Positions 25,566-34,595 of a stretch of DNA of 64,000 bases are shown here, one piece after another (the first letter of the stretch is position 1; each line of letters opens with the position of its first letter). Origin of the DNA: Io17-Chloro-G2 sp034420695 (GTDB taxonomy: Bacteria > Chloroflexota > Dehalococcoidia > Lucifugimonadales > UBA3495); contig DAOULB010000045.1 in the NCBI GenBank assembly GCA_034420695.1, positions 65,687-129,686 on the forward strand, in the 5' to 3' direction. The notes under the pieces are model-generated. The model saw nothing but the letters and a program-made list of their open reading frames with translations, searched no databases and was not told the origin of the DNA. The position numbers and the translations under genes were made by a program.

Positions 25566-26618
25566 TTAGCCGGGAACGCCTTCTATCAACACCGGCGTTC
25601 CGTCGCCCCGTGACTCGATACGCCCCACAACCAAAGTTTCGGGTACAGCCTGCTGGACGGCTTCCAAATCCGCTTCCCGGCAGAAACCCACCATGCCCAG
25701 TCCCATGTTGAAGACGCGGTACATCTCGTCCCAAGGAACGCTGCCGACCTGCTGGATGATGTCAAAGATGGGCGGGCGCCGCCAGGAGTCCGGGTCGAAA
25801 CGGGCGGCCAGGCCACCCGGCAGGACTCCGGCGACCTTCCCTGGAAGGCCTCCCCCGGTGACGTGCACCAGCCCGGTCAACAGCCCCAACACCGGCTCCA
25901 GCATCGGGTAGTAACTGCGGTGGCGGATCAGAAGCTCCTCTCCCAGCTTATGTTGCAGGTCGTCGTAGTAGTCCAGCAGCGCCGAAGGGTCACTGTCTAT
26001 ATTGAAGACCCGGCGCACCAAGGAGAAGCCGTTGGTGTGAAGTCCGCTGGACGGCACTCCCAGGGCCAAGTCGCCTTCCCGAATTCCGGATGGCTCGACC
26101 AAGGCGTCCCGCTCGGCCACCCCTACCACGAACCCGGCCAGGTCGATGTCGTCGGGGCCGTAGAGGCCGGGCATCTGGGCAGTCTCCCCGCCAATCAGGG
26201 CGCAGCCCGTCTCCCGGCAACCCCAGGTGATGCCTCGCAGCAGAGCGTCCATCCGCTGCTCGTCCAAGTCGCTGAAGGAGACGTAGTCCAGGAAAAAGAG
26301 GGGTTTTGCGCCGCGAGTCAGGATGTCGTTGACGTTGAGGGTCACCAGGTCTTGACCGACGGACTCGAAGTGCCCCAAATAGGCCGCGATCTTAAGCTTG
26401 GTGCCGACGCCATCGGCGCTGGCCACCAAGACCGGATCCCGGTAGCCCGAGAGGCGGTACAGGCCGGCGAATCCCCCTTGGGATTCCAGCACTTCGGGCC
26501 CGTGGGTGGCTGAGGAAAAGGCCTTGATACGTTCTTTCAAGGCCTCCATGCTGTCCAGATGAACGCCGGAAAGCGAATAAGCATTGCTGCTCAAGGGGGA
26601 AAAGTCCTCCCAGACCAC
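25566..26618 (-). CDS. purM: Phosphoribosylformylglycinamidine cyclo-ligase (AIR synthetase)
   Basis: 350 residues from GTG 26618, matching family length; a longer reading from 26729 would overlap purF with unrelated sequence. Motifs: ASADGVGTKLKIA, TLNVNDILTRGAKPLFFLDY, CALIGGETAQMPG, LHTNGFSLVR, HVTGGGLPGKVAGVLP. ATP-dependent ring closure of FGAM to AIR. The start is 26 bp past the purF stop and has only a weak Shine-Dalgarno. Confidence 0.95.
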   Translation of the reverse strand: MVWEDFSPLSSNAYSLSGVHLDSMEALKERIKAFSSATHGPEVLESQGGFAGLYRLSGYRDPVLVASADGVGTKLKIAAYLGHFESVGQDLVTLNVNDILTRGAKPLFFLDYVSFSDLDEQRMDALLRGITWGCRETGCALIGGETAQMPGLYGPDDIDLAGFVVGVAERDALVEPSGIREGDLALGVPSSGLHTNGFSLVRRVFNIDSDPSALLDYYDDLQHKLGEELLIRHRSYYPMLEPVLGLLTGLVHVTGGGLPGKVAGVLPGGLAARFDPDSWRRPPIFDIIQQVGSVPWDEMYRVFNMGLGMVGFCREADLEAVQQAVPETLVVGRIESRGDGTPVLIEGVPG

Positions 26619-26644
26619 GGCACGACCAGAGGGGATGGGAACCC

Positions 26645-28135
26645 CTAGCCGCCGGGGTCCTCGTCCTCTTTCAGTACCAGCTTGGTCAGTTCCAACTGCA
26701 CCGGAACGGGGTAATTTCCGGTGAAGCAAGCGTTGCAGAAGCCCCCGTTGGAGCCGCCTACAACCTTCATCAATCCGTCGACACCCAAGTAACCCAGGGA
26801 ATCGGCGGATATGGACTTGCAGATTTCTTCCACGCTTTTGTTGGCGGCTATCAATTCACTGCGGGATGCCATGTCCACGCCCATGTAGCAGGGATGCTCG
26901 ATGGGCGGGGCGCAGATCCTCATGTGGACTTGGCTGGCGCCGGCCCGTCGCAGCAGGTTGACCACGTGGGGGGTGGTTGTTCCACGGACTATGCTGTCAT
27001 CCACCACAACCAATCGCTTGCCCCGGATGACGCCGGCCAATGGATTGAACTTTTGCTGAACCCCCAAGTCCCTCAGACGCTGCTCCGGTTCAATGAAGGT
27101 CCGGCCTACGTAGCGGTTCTTGACCAAGCCTTCGCTGTAGGGTATCCCGGACTCCCGGGCATAGCCGACCGCGGCGGCGGTGGAGGAGTCGGGAATGCCA
27201 ATCACCAAGTCAGCGTCCACCGGATGTTCCCGGGCGAGCTGGGCTCCCAGTTCTTGGCGCACCGAATGGACCAGCTTGTCTTCAATGATGCTGTCGGGTC
27301 GGGCGAAATAGATGAGTTCGAAGACGCAGAGCGCCCGGCGGTCCTTGCTGGCCGGGCCCATTGCCGAACGGAACCCGTCTCCGTCGATGATTATCGCCTC
27401 GCCGGGCTCCACGTCCCTGAGATATTCGGCGCCCAGGTGGTCAAGGGCGCAGCTTTCCGATGCGACGACCCAACCCTTGTCGAGCTTGCCCAAGCACATG
27501 GGCCTGATGCCCAAGGGGTCACGGGCGGCCATCAGCGTGTCCTTGGTCAGGGCGACCAGGGAGAATGCGCCCTCCGCCTGTCTCATGCAGGAAAAGAGCC
27601 GCTCCTCCCAGGAGTTCCCCGGGGCGGAGGCCAGCAACAGGGCAAGTATCTCCGAGTCGGTGGTGGACTTGAAAGAGTGGTTCCACTCCCGCTGCAGCTG
27701 GGCCTTAAGCTGGGGCGAATTGATTATGTTGCCGTTGTTGGCCAAGGCCAGGGACTCGGAATGGCCCTCCACCATCATGGGCTGGGCGTTGCAAAGCTCG
27801 CTGCTACCCATGGTGGAATACCGGGTGTGACCGATGGCCATTTCGCCCGACAGGGGATAGAAGTCTCTTTCGCGGAAGGTCTGGGTGACCAAGCCCATGT
27901 CTACGTGGAGGTTTATGTCCTGACCGTTGGCGGCGGCGATACCGGCGCTCTCTTGGCCGCGGTGCTGGAGGGCGAAAAGACCGAAAAAGGCGAGGCGGCT
28001 GGCATCCTCGCCTGGTGCGTAAACCCCAACCACACCACACTCTTCCTTGGGGTGGTCAAACGGGAGGCCTGCTTCGGAAATCCTCCGATGTGCCTTCACG
28101 CCCAATATTCTATGGCGTTGGCAAGGCCGGGTCAA
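26645..28135 (-). CDS. purF: Amidophosphoribosyltransferase
   Basis: 496 residues. A short propeptide ends before the nucleophile Cys (PKEECGVVGVY), as in the Bacillus-type enzyme that is self-processed. Glutaminase motif FALQHRGQESAGI, PRPP motif RLVVVDDSIVRGTT, and Cys residues of the iron-sulfur cluster type including GFCNACFTGNYP near the end. First committed step of purine synthesis. Start is uncertain: TTG 28135 gives the full reading, GTG 28099 is an alternative; neither has a strong ribosome-binding site. First gene of the purine operon. Confidence 0.96.
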   Translation of the reverse strand: MTRPCQRHRILGVKAHRRISEAGLPFDHPKEECGVVGVYAPGEDASRLAFFGLFALQHRGQESAGIAAANGQDINLHVDMGLVTQTFRERDFYPLSGEMAIGHTRYSTMGSSELCNAQPMMVEGHSESLALANNGNIINSPQLKAQLQREWNHSFKSTTDSEILALLLASAPGNSWEERLFSCMRQAEGAFSLVALTKDTLMAARDPLGIRPMCLGKLDKGWVVASESCALDHLGAEYLRDVEPGEAIIIDGDGFRSAMGPASKDRRALCVFELIYFARPDSIIEDKLVHSVRQELGAQLAREHPVDADLVIGIPDSSTAAAVGYARESGIPYSEGLVKNRYVGRTFIEPEQRLRDLGVQQKFNPLAGVIRGKRLVVVDDSIVRGTTTPHVVNLLRRAGASQVHMRICAPPIEHPCYMGVDMASRSELIAANKSVEEICKSISADSLGYLGVDGLMKVVGGSNGGFCNACFTGNYPVPVQLELTKLVLKEDEDPGG

Positions 28136-28201
28136 TGGCGGGGGGCAGCCTTGTAGCCTTGAGCCAGGAGATCGTCATACAATCAGCGTATCCCTGACCG
28201 G

Positions 28202-28213
28202 GTTTAATTAAAC
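28202..28213. promoter_or_regulatory. Perfect 12-bp palindrome between purF and the TPR gene
   Basis: GTTTAATTAAAC lies between the divergent starts of purF and the TPR gene. It is the only AT-rich stretch there and may be an operator or promoter element. Confidence 0.3.
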
Positions 28214-28262
28214 ATGTGGTTCGAAACGGTATCCCTCACATCCATTTCAGGAGGAAGACGCC

Positions 28263-29705
28263 ATGCCAAGTAGCCGAAAGGACCGCTACGGTATGACCCT
28301 CTCTACCAATTCACCGGCTGCGGCCGATCTCTGGCAGGAAGGCGTGGACCTCCTGCTGGCCCAGAATTACGGCGCGGAGGAAAAGCTGCAGGAGGCAATT
28401 GACTTGGACGAAGGCTTTGCCATCGCCCACGGCTGCCTGGCTTTCCTCCACATGACCAGGGCCAGGCCCGAGGAAGCGCGGGAGAGCGCAAAGCGGGGCC
28501 TAGAACTGGCCGATGGGATCACTAACCGGGAGAAGCAACACATCGAGGCAGTTGACCGGTGGGCCAACGGGAAAGGCCCGGATGCCACCCGCATGGTGAA
28601 GGAACACTTGGCCGAATACCCCAGGGACGCCATCCCCATGCGTGTGGCCCAGCGGCTGTACATGCTGGGTTGCAGCGGGGCCGGCGAACCTACCTTCCCG
28701 CCGGCGTTGAAGGCATTGATGGACCAGTTGGCTCCGCACTGCGGAGAGGACTGGGCTTTTCTGGGGCAGTACGCCTTCGCTCACCACGAGATGGGCATCT
28801 TGGACAAGGCACTTAGCTTGGCCCAAAGGTCCTTGGAGTTGCATCCCGGAAACGCCGTAGCTGCACATTCGGTTACACATTCATACTTCGAGTACGGAGA
28901 CGCCGCGACGGGGGGCAGTTTCCTAGGCAACTGGCTGGAAGGGTTCGATCCCCGGGCGACGTACCACGTGCACCTTTCGTGGCACCATGCCTTGTTCGAG
29001 CTGGCCTTGGGCCGCTACAAGGAAGCGTTGCAGCTCTACGAGGACTGGATACGTCCGACGGCCATCGCCAAGAACATATCCGGCCTTTCCGACAGCGCAT
29101 CATTGATGTGGCGGCTACACATTTACGGCGGCGAGGCGCCGCCCATGCCATGGGATGAGGTGAAGGAGCAGGCAGCCCCGGCTGCAACCAGCCCCGGAGC
29201 GGCATTCAGGGATGCCCATGCCGCCCTTGCTTTCGCCGCCAGCGGCGACCGGGACTTGATGGACGGGATGATTGACCGCCTGCGCACCAACGCGGAAAAC
29301 GGCAACATATTCGCCAAGGAGATCATTCTGCCTTTGGCCCAAGGAATAGATGCCTTTGCCCGGGAGGACTATTCCGCGGCGGTGGACTATTTGGAACCGG
29401 TCTTTCCGCAGTTGACCCGCATCGGTGGAAGCCACGCCCAGAGGGAGGTGTTCGAGGACACCTTGTTGGAGTCCTACGTGCGGGCCGAGCAATTCGACAA
29501 GGCCGAGGAAATGCTGCGAGAGAGGCTGGGGCGAAGGGAGACGCCCAGGGACACATTCTGGCTGGGGCGGGCCAAGGCGGGCAAGGGCGAAGCTGATCAA
29601 GCGCGGGACAGCCTGGCCAAGGCTGCCGGGGTGTGGCGGGAGACGGGTGACCCGGAAACGCCTGAGCTGAAGAACCTGCGGGAGTTGGCTGGCGCTTTGG
29701 CCTGA
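28263..29705 (+). CDS. Tetratricopeptide-repeat protein of the TTC38 type
   Basis: 480 residues, strongly helical. Repeats of Ala/Leu-rich helix pairs, with DLDEGFAIAHGCLAF near the N-terminus and WAFLGQYAFAHHEMG, SLELHPGNAVAAHSVTHSYFEYGD, YHVHLSWHHALFELALG in the middle, match the TTC38 group of TPR proteins. Role in bacteria unknown; probably a protein-interaction scaffold. ATG 28263 follows AGGAGG. No signal peptide. Divergent from the purine operon. Confidence 0.85.
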   Translation: MPSSRKDRYGMTLSTNSPAAADLWQEGVDLLLAQNYGAEEKLQEAIDLDEGFAIAHGCLAFLHMTRARPEEARESAKRGLELADGITNREKQHIEAVDRWANGKGPDATRMVKEHLAEYPRDAIPMRVAQRLYMLGCSGAGEPTFPPALKALMDQLAPHCGEDWAFLGQYAFAHHEMGILDKALSLAQRSLELHPGNAVAAHSVTHSYFEYGDAATGGSFLGNWLEGFDPRATYHVHLSWHHALFELALGRYKEALQLYEDWIRPTAIAKNISGLSDSASLMWRLHIYGGEAPPMPWDEVKEQAAPAATSPGAAFRDAHAALAFAASGDRDLMDGMIDRLRTNAENGNIFAKEIILPLAQGIDAFAREDYSAAVDYLEPVFPQLTRIGGSHAQREVFEDTLLESYVRAEQFDKAEEMLRERLGRRETPRDTFWLGRAKAGKGEADQARDSLAKAAGVWRETGDPETPELKNLRELAGALA

Positions 29706-29911
29706 GCCCCTTCCGCAGCCTGTCTCCAAATTAGCCCTTGGGCCTGGTTCGCAAGGGTTCTTGGGCCAAGAGGCGCTGATAACGCTTTGGCCAAACAGTG
29801 AGTCTGTGGTGACTCCGGGAGGTCCGGTGAGAGTGGTGTTGAAAGCTGTTCGCCCGGGTACAGGCGAGGATAGGCAATTGGCGTTTGTGAGAGTTTTTCT
29901 TGTGGTGGCGG

Positions 29912-30265
29912 CTACAGCAGCGAATCCAACTCGTTCAGGAAAAGTTCCACATCCTGAATTCCGGATGCCACCATCTCGGCGGATTGACAGTTCTCGTGGA
30001 AGTTGACGTGCAGATTGCCGGCGTTGCCGAAAAGGGTGAAAATCTGCCGGTTGCCCGTTTCCTTTACCAGATTGTCTACAGCTTGGTAGAGGAGGGAATG
30101 GCTGCCGTGAGGCCATCCCCGGCTGTCGGAGACGGCCTTCACCATCTGGGCGGCCGCGCCCCAGGCTTTCTCTGAGGCCTGCCTGGAGTCTCCTTCTGCG
30201 AGTTCCTGGCGGGCTTTGGCCAACAGTTCTCTGCTGGCGTTCCTGTAGGGTGATTCTTCCGGCAT
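29912..30265 (-). CDS. PaREP1/HEPN-domain protein
   Basis: 117 residues. The pattern LLAKARQELAEGDSRQASEKAWGAAAQMVKAV with a later LFGNAGNLHVNFHEN matches PaREP1-type HEPN proteins, helical and often of unknown RNA-related function. It is 13 bp downstream of jag on the same strand, so probably the last gene of the rpmH operon. Short, soluble, no signal. Confidence 0.8.
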   Translation of the reverse strand: MPEESPYRNASRELLAKARQELAEGDSRQASEKAWGAAAQMVKAVSDSRGWPHGSHSLLYQAVDNLVKETGNRQIFTLFGNAGNLHVNFHENCQSAEMVASGIQDVELFLNELDSLL

Positions 30266-30278
30266 AAGGGTATCTCAT

Positions 30279-30920
30279 CTACTCCCGCTTGGGGGAGATG
30301 GTGACCTTGCGTTCCTCTCCGACGCCGGTGCTTTCGGTGCTGACTCCGGGATGGTCGGTGAGGGTGGTGTGGACGATGCGCCGGTCGGCAGCGGTCATGG
30401 GCTCCAAGGTAATGCTGCGCCGGGACTGGACAACACGGCTTGCCACCTTGGTGGCCATTTCCCGGAGGGAGTTTTCACGGCGTTGCCGGTAGTGTTCCAC
30501 GTCCAACATCACCCGCACTTCGTCGCCGAATTCTTTGCGAACTATCAGGTTGACCAAGAATTGCAGTGCGGCCAGGGTCTGGCCCCGCCGCCCGATGAGC
30601 AAGCCGGAGTCCTCTCCCTCCAAGTCGATGACGGGGCCTCCCACTTCGGGGTCGTTGGCGGCCCTCAGGGTGCGGCTGACGTTGACCCCGGCGGACTGGA
30701 GGATGCGACTGACGGTCTCCACGGCCAGGGCGGCGGCGCTGGGTCCCTCGCTGATCTTGGTGACTTTGACCCGGGCCGGTTCAGCCCCGATGCCCAGGAA
30801 ACCCGCTTTGCCGCTACTTAGTATTTCTACCTCGGCCTCGTCTCGGTCGACGTCTAGCTCTTTCAGGGCCAGCTCTATGGCCTCGTCGACGGTTCGGGCG
30901 CTCATGGTTCGTTCGTTCAT
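30279..30920 (-). CDS. jag: Jag/KhpB RNA-binding protein (Jag-N, KH, R3H domains)
   Basis: 213 residues. The Jag-N domain (TVDEAIELALKEL, FLGIG) is followed by a KH-like domain with GLLIGRRGQTLAALQFLVN and an R3H domain with EPMTAADRRIVHTTL and GEERKVTI. Jag/KhpB binds RNA and acts with YidC in elongation and division control. The start overlaps the yidC 3' end by 107 bp (ATG 30920) or 92 bp (ATG 30905, MSART). Both starts keep the Jag-N domain complete, so the overlap is real. Confidence 0.95.
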   Translation of the reverse strand: MNERTMSARTVDEAIELALKELDVDRDEAEVEILSSGKAGFLGIGAEPARVKVTKISEGPSAAALAVETVSRILQSAGVNVSRTLRAANDPEVGGPVIDLEGEDSGLLIGRRGQTLAALQFLVNLIVRKEFGDEVRVMLDVEHYRQRRENSLREMATKVASRVVQSRRSITLEPMTAADRRIVHTTLTDHPGVSTESTGVGEERKVTISPKRE

Positions 30921-31782
30921 CTTCTTGCGTCTCCTGCGACGGGGTTTGCTGCGTCCCTTGGGCCGGCTGGGCCGGCGAAGCCTGGGGAGCCGGCTTGGGG
31001 AACAGCGGGAACAGTGGTCCCCATCCCGTGATGAAATATTGTATAGCCACTCCGATTACGTTGGATACAATCCAGTACAGGGACAGGCCGCTGGGGAAAG
31101 TCAGGGAGAAGAAGGCGATCATCAGCGGCATCATCCACAACATCATTATTTGGTTGGACTGCTGCCTGGGGTCCGGCGAAGGCATGATGGTCATCTTCTG
31201 CTGGACCCAGGTGGTGATGAACACCAAGGCGGGGATGATCAGGTTCGTAGGATCGGGTTCCGCGAGGTCGAGCCACAAGAATCCGGGGTCCAGCGGCGCG
31301 GCGGCGAAGGCCACGGTGAAGGGGGCCACGGGGTAGATCTTTTCCGCCAGTCCCACCAGTTTTTCCGGGCCGGTGTAAAGCGTCTGCACCAGGACGCGGA
31401 ACAGCCCGAACAGGATGGGCATCTGCACCACCATGGGGCCCAGGCAGCCGATGGGGCTTACACCGGCTTCCCGGTAAATCCGCATGGTCTCCTGGGATAT
31501 CCGGGCCCGGTCCCGGGCGTAGCGTTCCTGCACCTCCCGTACCCTGGGCTGCAGGTCGCTCATGGCCCGCATCTGCTTGAGCTGCTTGAGGGTCAAGGGC
31601 AGGGTCACCAACCGGATGATTACCGTCAACAGGATGATGGCGATGCCCATCTGGTTGCCGGACACGACGTACAGCAACATCAGGGTGTTGAGGGTGGGCC
31701 GAATGATGAACTCGGTCCACGGGTTGAAGGCCGCAAGGACTGCGTCCCCCATTACGCCATTCAGCAGCCAGAGGAGTTCCAA
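30814..31782 (-). CDS. yidC: Membrane protein insertase YidC
   Basis: 322 residues, the short form without the large periplasmic domain of proteobacterial YidC. Core 60KD-IMP domain: MGIAIILLTVIIRLVTLPLT, QPRVREVQERY, PIGCLGPMVVQMPILFGLF, and the last helices FFSLTFPSGLSLYWIVSN. After the final helix there is a Pro/Gln linker and a very basic tail (RPNRRRGHRAG...RRRPRRGRGR) encoded within the overlap with jag; basic tails help YidC bind ribosomes. Start TTG 31782 with AGGAAGAG upstream. Confidence 0.95.
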   Translation of the reverse strand: MELLWLLNGVMGDAVLAAFNPWTEFIIRPTLNTLMLLYVVSGNQMGIAIILLTVIIRLVTLPLTLKQLKQMRAMSDLQPRVREVQERYARDRARISQETMRIYREAGVSPIGCLGPMVVQMPILFGLFRVLVQTLYTGPEKLVGLAEKIYPVAPFTVAFAAAPLDPGFLWLDLAEPDPTNLIIPALVFITTWVQQKMTIMPSPDPRQQSNQIMMLWMMPLMIAFFSLTFPSGLSLYWIVSNVIGVAIQYFITGWGPLFPLFPKPAPQASPAQPAQGTQQTPSQETQEDERTNHERPNRRRGHRAGPERARRRPRRGRGRNTK

Positions 31783-31890
31783 GCGGCTACTCTTCCTTCA
31801 CAGGCGCCGGGCATGAATGCCGGGCGTTCAGAAATGCCGGGAGGGCCGCCCGCCGGCCGATTTTAGCCGGTTGCACCGGGGCTATTCGGG

Positions 31891-33258
31891 TCAGTTGCAC
31901 TGGGGCTCCTCGGTGTGGTGGCACCAGATCTGTTTACGGGAGGCTATGTCCAGCCGGGAAACGGTGCTGTCGTCGGCGCCGACGAAAATCGAACCCGCCG
32001 AAGCATCGATGGGCGCCAGGATGTCGGCATCCCGGGGCGTGGGTGAGTAGATAACTCTTTGCATGCCTATTTCCCCGGCCCTGGTGTCCAGAACGCTGAT
32101 GGTGCCATTCTTGCCGGCTACCACCAGTCCCTGGGAGGTGAGCACCGGGGTGGAAACGATGGGCGAGCCCATGTCGTGCTTCCATAAAATGGCCCCGTTG
32201 CCGTCAACGGCGTAAACGTTGCCGTCCATAGACGGGGCGAAGATGGTCCTGCCATCGTCCACGGCCCCGGCCCAAAACCAGTTATCCCCATCCACTGACC
32301 ATCGCAGGGCCCCGTCCAGCATGCTCAGCGAATAGAGCTTGCGGTCGAAGGAGCCGGCTATGACTTGGTCTCTAAACAGCAAGACCGGTCCTGCGACCAC
32401 GCCTCCGGTAGTATATTCCCACTTCATTTCCCCCGACGACAGGAACACGGCGTAAACCTTCTTATCGTGGGACCCGAAATAGACCACGCCATCCCGGACT
32501 GCAGGGGTGGACCAGATTTTGTCTCCTGCCTGGAAAGGAAAGCCATCCCGAGGCTCTCCAGTGGCGGCATCGTAGGCGTACAGTCCGCCGTCTTCCGACC
32601 CTACCAGGACGGTGTTGGTGGAACGGTCCAGTACCGGCGAACCCACCAGTTCCGTTTCTATGCGGTCTCTTCCCTCGGGGCGGCGCCAGCCGATTTTCCC
32701 GTCGCGCCGGGGGATGACGGTGCCGGACTCCACGGCGTAGAGGAAACCGTCGGCCTCGTTGGGCGTGCCCGCTATCACCGGCCCGGCAGAGGCGCCCTCC
32801 GACCGCATACGTTCGGCTTCCCGGGAAAGAGCGGTCTCTCCCAAGGCGTAGAGGTAACCGTCAATTCCGCTGAAGAAGACCCGCTTTCCCTTGATGAAGT
32901 AGGGCAACCCCGACTCCCTGGCCACCGGGCTCAGTCCCCTGGCGTTTACGGTGCTCTGGCTCACCCCGGTGATGACGTACTCCCCCCAGGATGTCCCACC
33001 TTGTATTACCAAGGCGTCCCCGGGCAGGACCCCTCCGGCTTGGAAGTCGGCGCCGGGGTCGGTGAACCCTTCGCCGCCTATCGAAGTGACCCCATTGTTT
33101 CCGGCGGCGATGATCAGGGCGTCGGCTACGAGGGGCGAGCTGTATCCCCCGCCGATGCCCCGGTCCTCTGACTGGTTAAAGCAGCCAACCAGGACCAAGA
33201 GGCCCGTCACAGCCAACAACGCTACCAGCGCCAACCTGTTGACGGCTGCCAAGGGCAT
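31891..33258 (-). CDS. PQQ-type beta-propeller lipoprotein (BamB-like)
   Basis: 455 residues. Signal and lipobox LLVLVGC put it on the outer membrane face. Six to seven beta-propeller repeats with the W/Y-A-(x)n-G-D-G pattern: VFFSGIDGYLYALG, TVLVGSEDGGLYAYDAATGE, VVYFGSHDKKVYAV, VIAGSFDRKLYSL, IFAPSMDGNVYAVDGNG. It resembles BamB and other quinoprotein-like scaffolds; no enzyme site visible. ATG 33258 overlaps the stop of the upstream lipoprotein gene (TAATG). Its position before yidC suggests a part in membrane protein biogenesis. Confidence 0.88.
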   Translation of the reverse strand: MPLAAVNRLALVALLAVTGLLVLVGCFNQSEDRGIGGGYSSPLVADALIIAAGNNGVTSIGGEGFTDPGADFQAGGVLPGDALVIQGGTSWGEYVITGVSQSTVNARGLSPVARESGLPYFIKGKRVFFSGIDGYLYALGETALSREAERMRSEGASAGPVIAGTPNEADGFLYAVESGTVIPRRDGKIGWRRPEGRDRIETELVGSPVLDRSTNTVLVGSEDGGLYAYDAATGEPRDGFPFQAGDKIWSTPAVRDGVVYFGSHDKKVYAVFLSSGEMKWEYTTGGVVAGPVLLFRDQVIAGSFDRKLYSLSMLDGALRWSVDGDNWFWAGAVDDGRTIFAPSMDGNVYAVDGNGAILWKHDMGSPIVSTPVLTSQGLVVAGKNGTISVLDTRAGEIGMQRVIYSPTPRDADILAPIDASAGSIFVGADDSTVSRLDIASRKQIWCHHTEEPQCN

Positions 33259-33833
33259 TACTGTTCCCCCAAGGGGCGGAAGGCCCACTTTTCTACCGGG
33301 GGGCCGAAGCCGTCGTCTTCCAGAGCGGTGAAGTTGCCCTGCTTGGTTGCCACGTAGATGGTTATCATATCGTCGGTCAGCACCGAAACAGGGGCCCCGT
33401 CGGCGTGGGGCTGGGCTTCGGTGCCGTGGGCTCCCCGGATGACGCTGAGGTCGTTGCCCCGGACTGCATCCACCAGCAACTGCTCGGTACCCAGCAGGAT
33501 TGTCTGGCCGGTGGAGATGCCGCTGGTGCTGCTGACGGTGAGGGTGGTGTCGGACTCGGAGAAGGGGCGGCCTTCACTGATAACAGCCCGGCTGACGCTG
33601 ACCTGGCTGCTGGCCGCGGCGGGGGACCAGCCCCTGCTGGTGCCTTCCAGGCGTTCTCCGGTGCAGGCGGAGAGAAACAGCACCGGCACCAAGGCCGCCA
33701 AGCCCACGGGGAGGGCCCGCTTCAGGGCTCTGGCGAGGAAGGCGGGTATCTTGGTCAATGCGGTATTCAGGCCGCCCTCAGACGCGGGGCCGGGCAGACG
33801 GGCCTTGGAGATGGAAGCGGGCGTCAACTTCAC
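33258..33833 (-). CDS. Lipoprotein with a C-terminal beta-rich domain
   Basis: 191 residues from GTG 33833, which overlaps the yidD stop as GTGA. A longer reading begins at 34196, but that part lies antiparallel-frame over yidD and rnpA and is noise. Signal and lipobox LFLSAC. The body contains LTVSSTSGISTGQTILLG, LLVDAVRGNDLSVIRG and AHGTEAQPHADG, a motif set seen in surface/phage-structural beta domains. Function unknown, but its exact coupling to yidD and the PQQ lipoprotein argues for a shared job at the membrane. Confidence 0.8.
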   Translation of the reverse strand: MKLTPASISKARLPGPASEGGLNTALTKIPAFLARALKRALPVGLAALVPVLFLSACTGERLEGTSRGWSPAAASSQVSVSRAVISEGRPFSESDTTLTVSSTSGISTGQTILLGTEQLLVDAVRGNDLSVIRGAHGTEAQPHADGAPVSVLTDDMITIYVATKQGNFTALEDDGFGPPVEKWAFRPLGEQ

Positions 33834-34039
33834 GGGACTGGATCGTAACCTTTGCCGCCGAAGGGATTGCACCTGGCAATGCGCCGGAGGCCCATCCAGC
33901 CGCCCTTGATGGTGCCGTACTTGAGGACTGCTTCCTGGGAATAGTGTGAGCAGGAGGGTTCGTACCGGCAGGCTGGGGGGAGGCAGGGGGAAATAGCCCG
34001 TTGGTAAAACCAGATTGTCCAGTAAACGGCTCGTCTCAT
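33830..34039 (-). CDS. yidD: Membrane protein insertion efficiency factor YidD
   Basis: 69 residues with the full family pattern: WTIWFYQRAISPCLPPACRYEPSCSHYSQEAV and GGWMGLRRIARCNPFGGKGYDPVP. A peripheral membrane protein that aids YidC. ATG 34039 overlaps the rnpA stop by 4 bp (ATGA), and its own stop overlaps the next start (GTGA). Confidence 0.96.
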   Translation of the reverse strand: MRRAVYWTIWFYQRAISPCLPPACRYEPSCSHYSQEAVLKYGTIKGGWMGLRRIARCNPFGGKGYDPVP

Positions 34040-34410
34040 CGGGATGACTTGGCAGATGGCGGAGGGGCGGACGGTTGGTTCTTTTGAGACAGACTGGCTC
34101 GCTTGAGCAAACTTTCGGCGGCTTGCTGGATTTCTTGGAAACCGGCTTTACGGATGCCGGCGCGGGCAATGAATATAGCGTCCCAGCCGGGGTCAACGGG
34201 GCGCGAACGGACTGCTTCTCGCAACCTGCGCTTCACTCTGTTCCTTATGACAGCGTTGCCAATCCTCTTGCTGACTACAAAGCAAAAACGGCTGTGTTCC
34301 AGGCCGTTGGACAAGTACCGGAGCACCAAGAGGCGATTGGCCGTGCTGCTGCCGTAACGATGGACCTCGGAGATGCGGGAACTACGGGTTAAGCGGGACC
34401 TTTGTTGCAT
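34036..34410 (-). CDS. rnpA: Ribonuclease P protein component
   Basis: 124 residues. The RNR signature appears as KRIGNAVIRNRVKRRLREAVR, and the fold ends normally before a Pro/Ser-rich tail. It binds the RNase P RNA for tRNA 5' maturation. 23 bp after rpmH, overlapping yidD. Confidence 0.96.
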   Translation of the reverse strand: MQQRSRLTRSSRISEVHRYGSSTANRLLVLRYLSNGLEHSRFCFVVSKRIGNAVIRNRVKRRLREAVRSRPVDPGWDAIFIARAGIRKAGFQEIQQAAESLLKRASLSQKNQPSAPPPSAKSSR

Positions 34411-34433
34411 GACCGCGGCTTACCCGGGTACGT

Positions 34434-34571
34434 TCAGACGGTCAGCTTGTGTCTTCCCTTGAACCGCCTTCGCCTGAGGACGGCCCGGCCGTCGGAAGTG
34501 CTGGAGCGGGCGCGGAACCCGTGGACCCGGGCGCGGCGGCGTTTCTTGGGCTGATAAGTGCGTTTTGGCAT
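34434..34571 (-). CDS. rpmH: 50S ribosomal protein L34
   Basis: 45 residues, too short for most gene callers. It reads MPKRTYQPKKRRRARVHGF, then RARSSTSDGRAVLRRRRFKG and RHKLTV, the complete L34 sequence. First gene of the operon: a consensus promoter lies 25 bp upstream. Order rpmH-rnpA-yidD-x-x-yidC-jag is the widespread ancestral arrangement with two extra lipoprotein genes inserted. Confidence 0.98.
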   Translation of the reverse strand: MPKRTYQPKKRRRARVHGFRARSSTSDGRAVLRRRRFKGRHKLTV

Positions 34572-34595
34572 AACATCAAGGCTCTAAGCTCCAAG

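Noticed and set aside
29115..30278. Long minus-strand frame opposite the TPR gene end
   Set aside because: Antisense of the TPR gene and frame-shifted over the PaREP1/HEPN gene, which has clear family sequence.
33834..34196. N-terminal extension of the lipoprotein gene over yidD and rnpA
   Set aside because: The extension lies in another frame of two certain genes; GTG 33833 coupled to the yidD stop explains the start.
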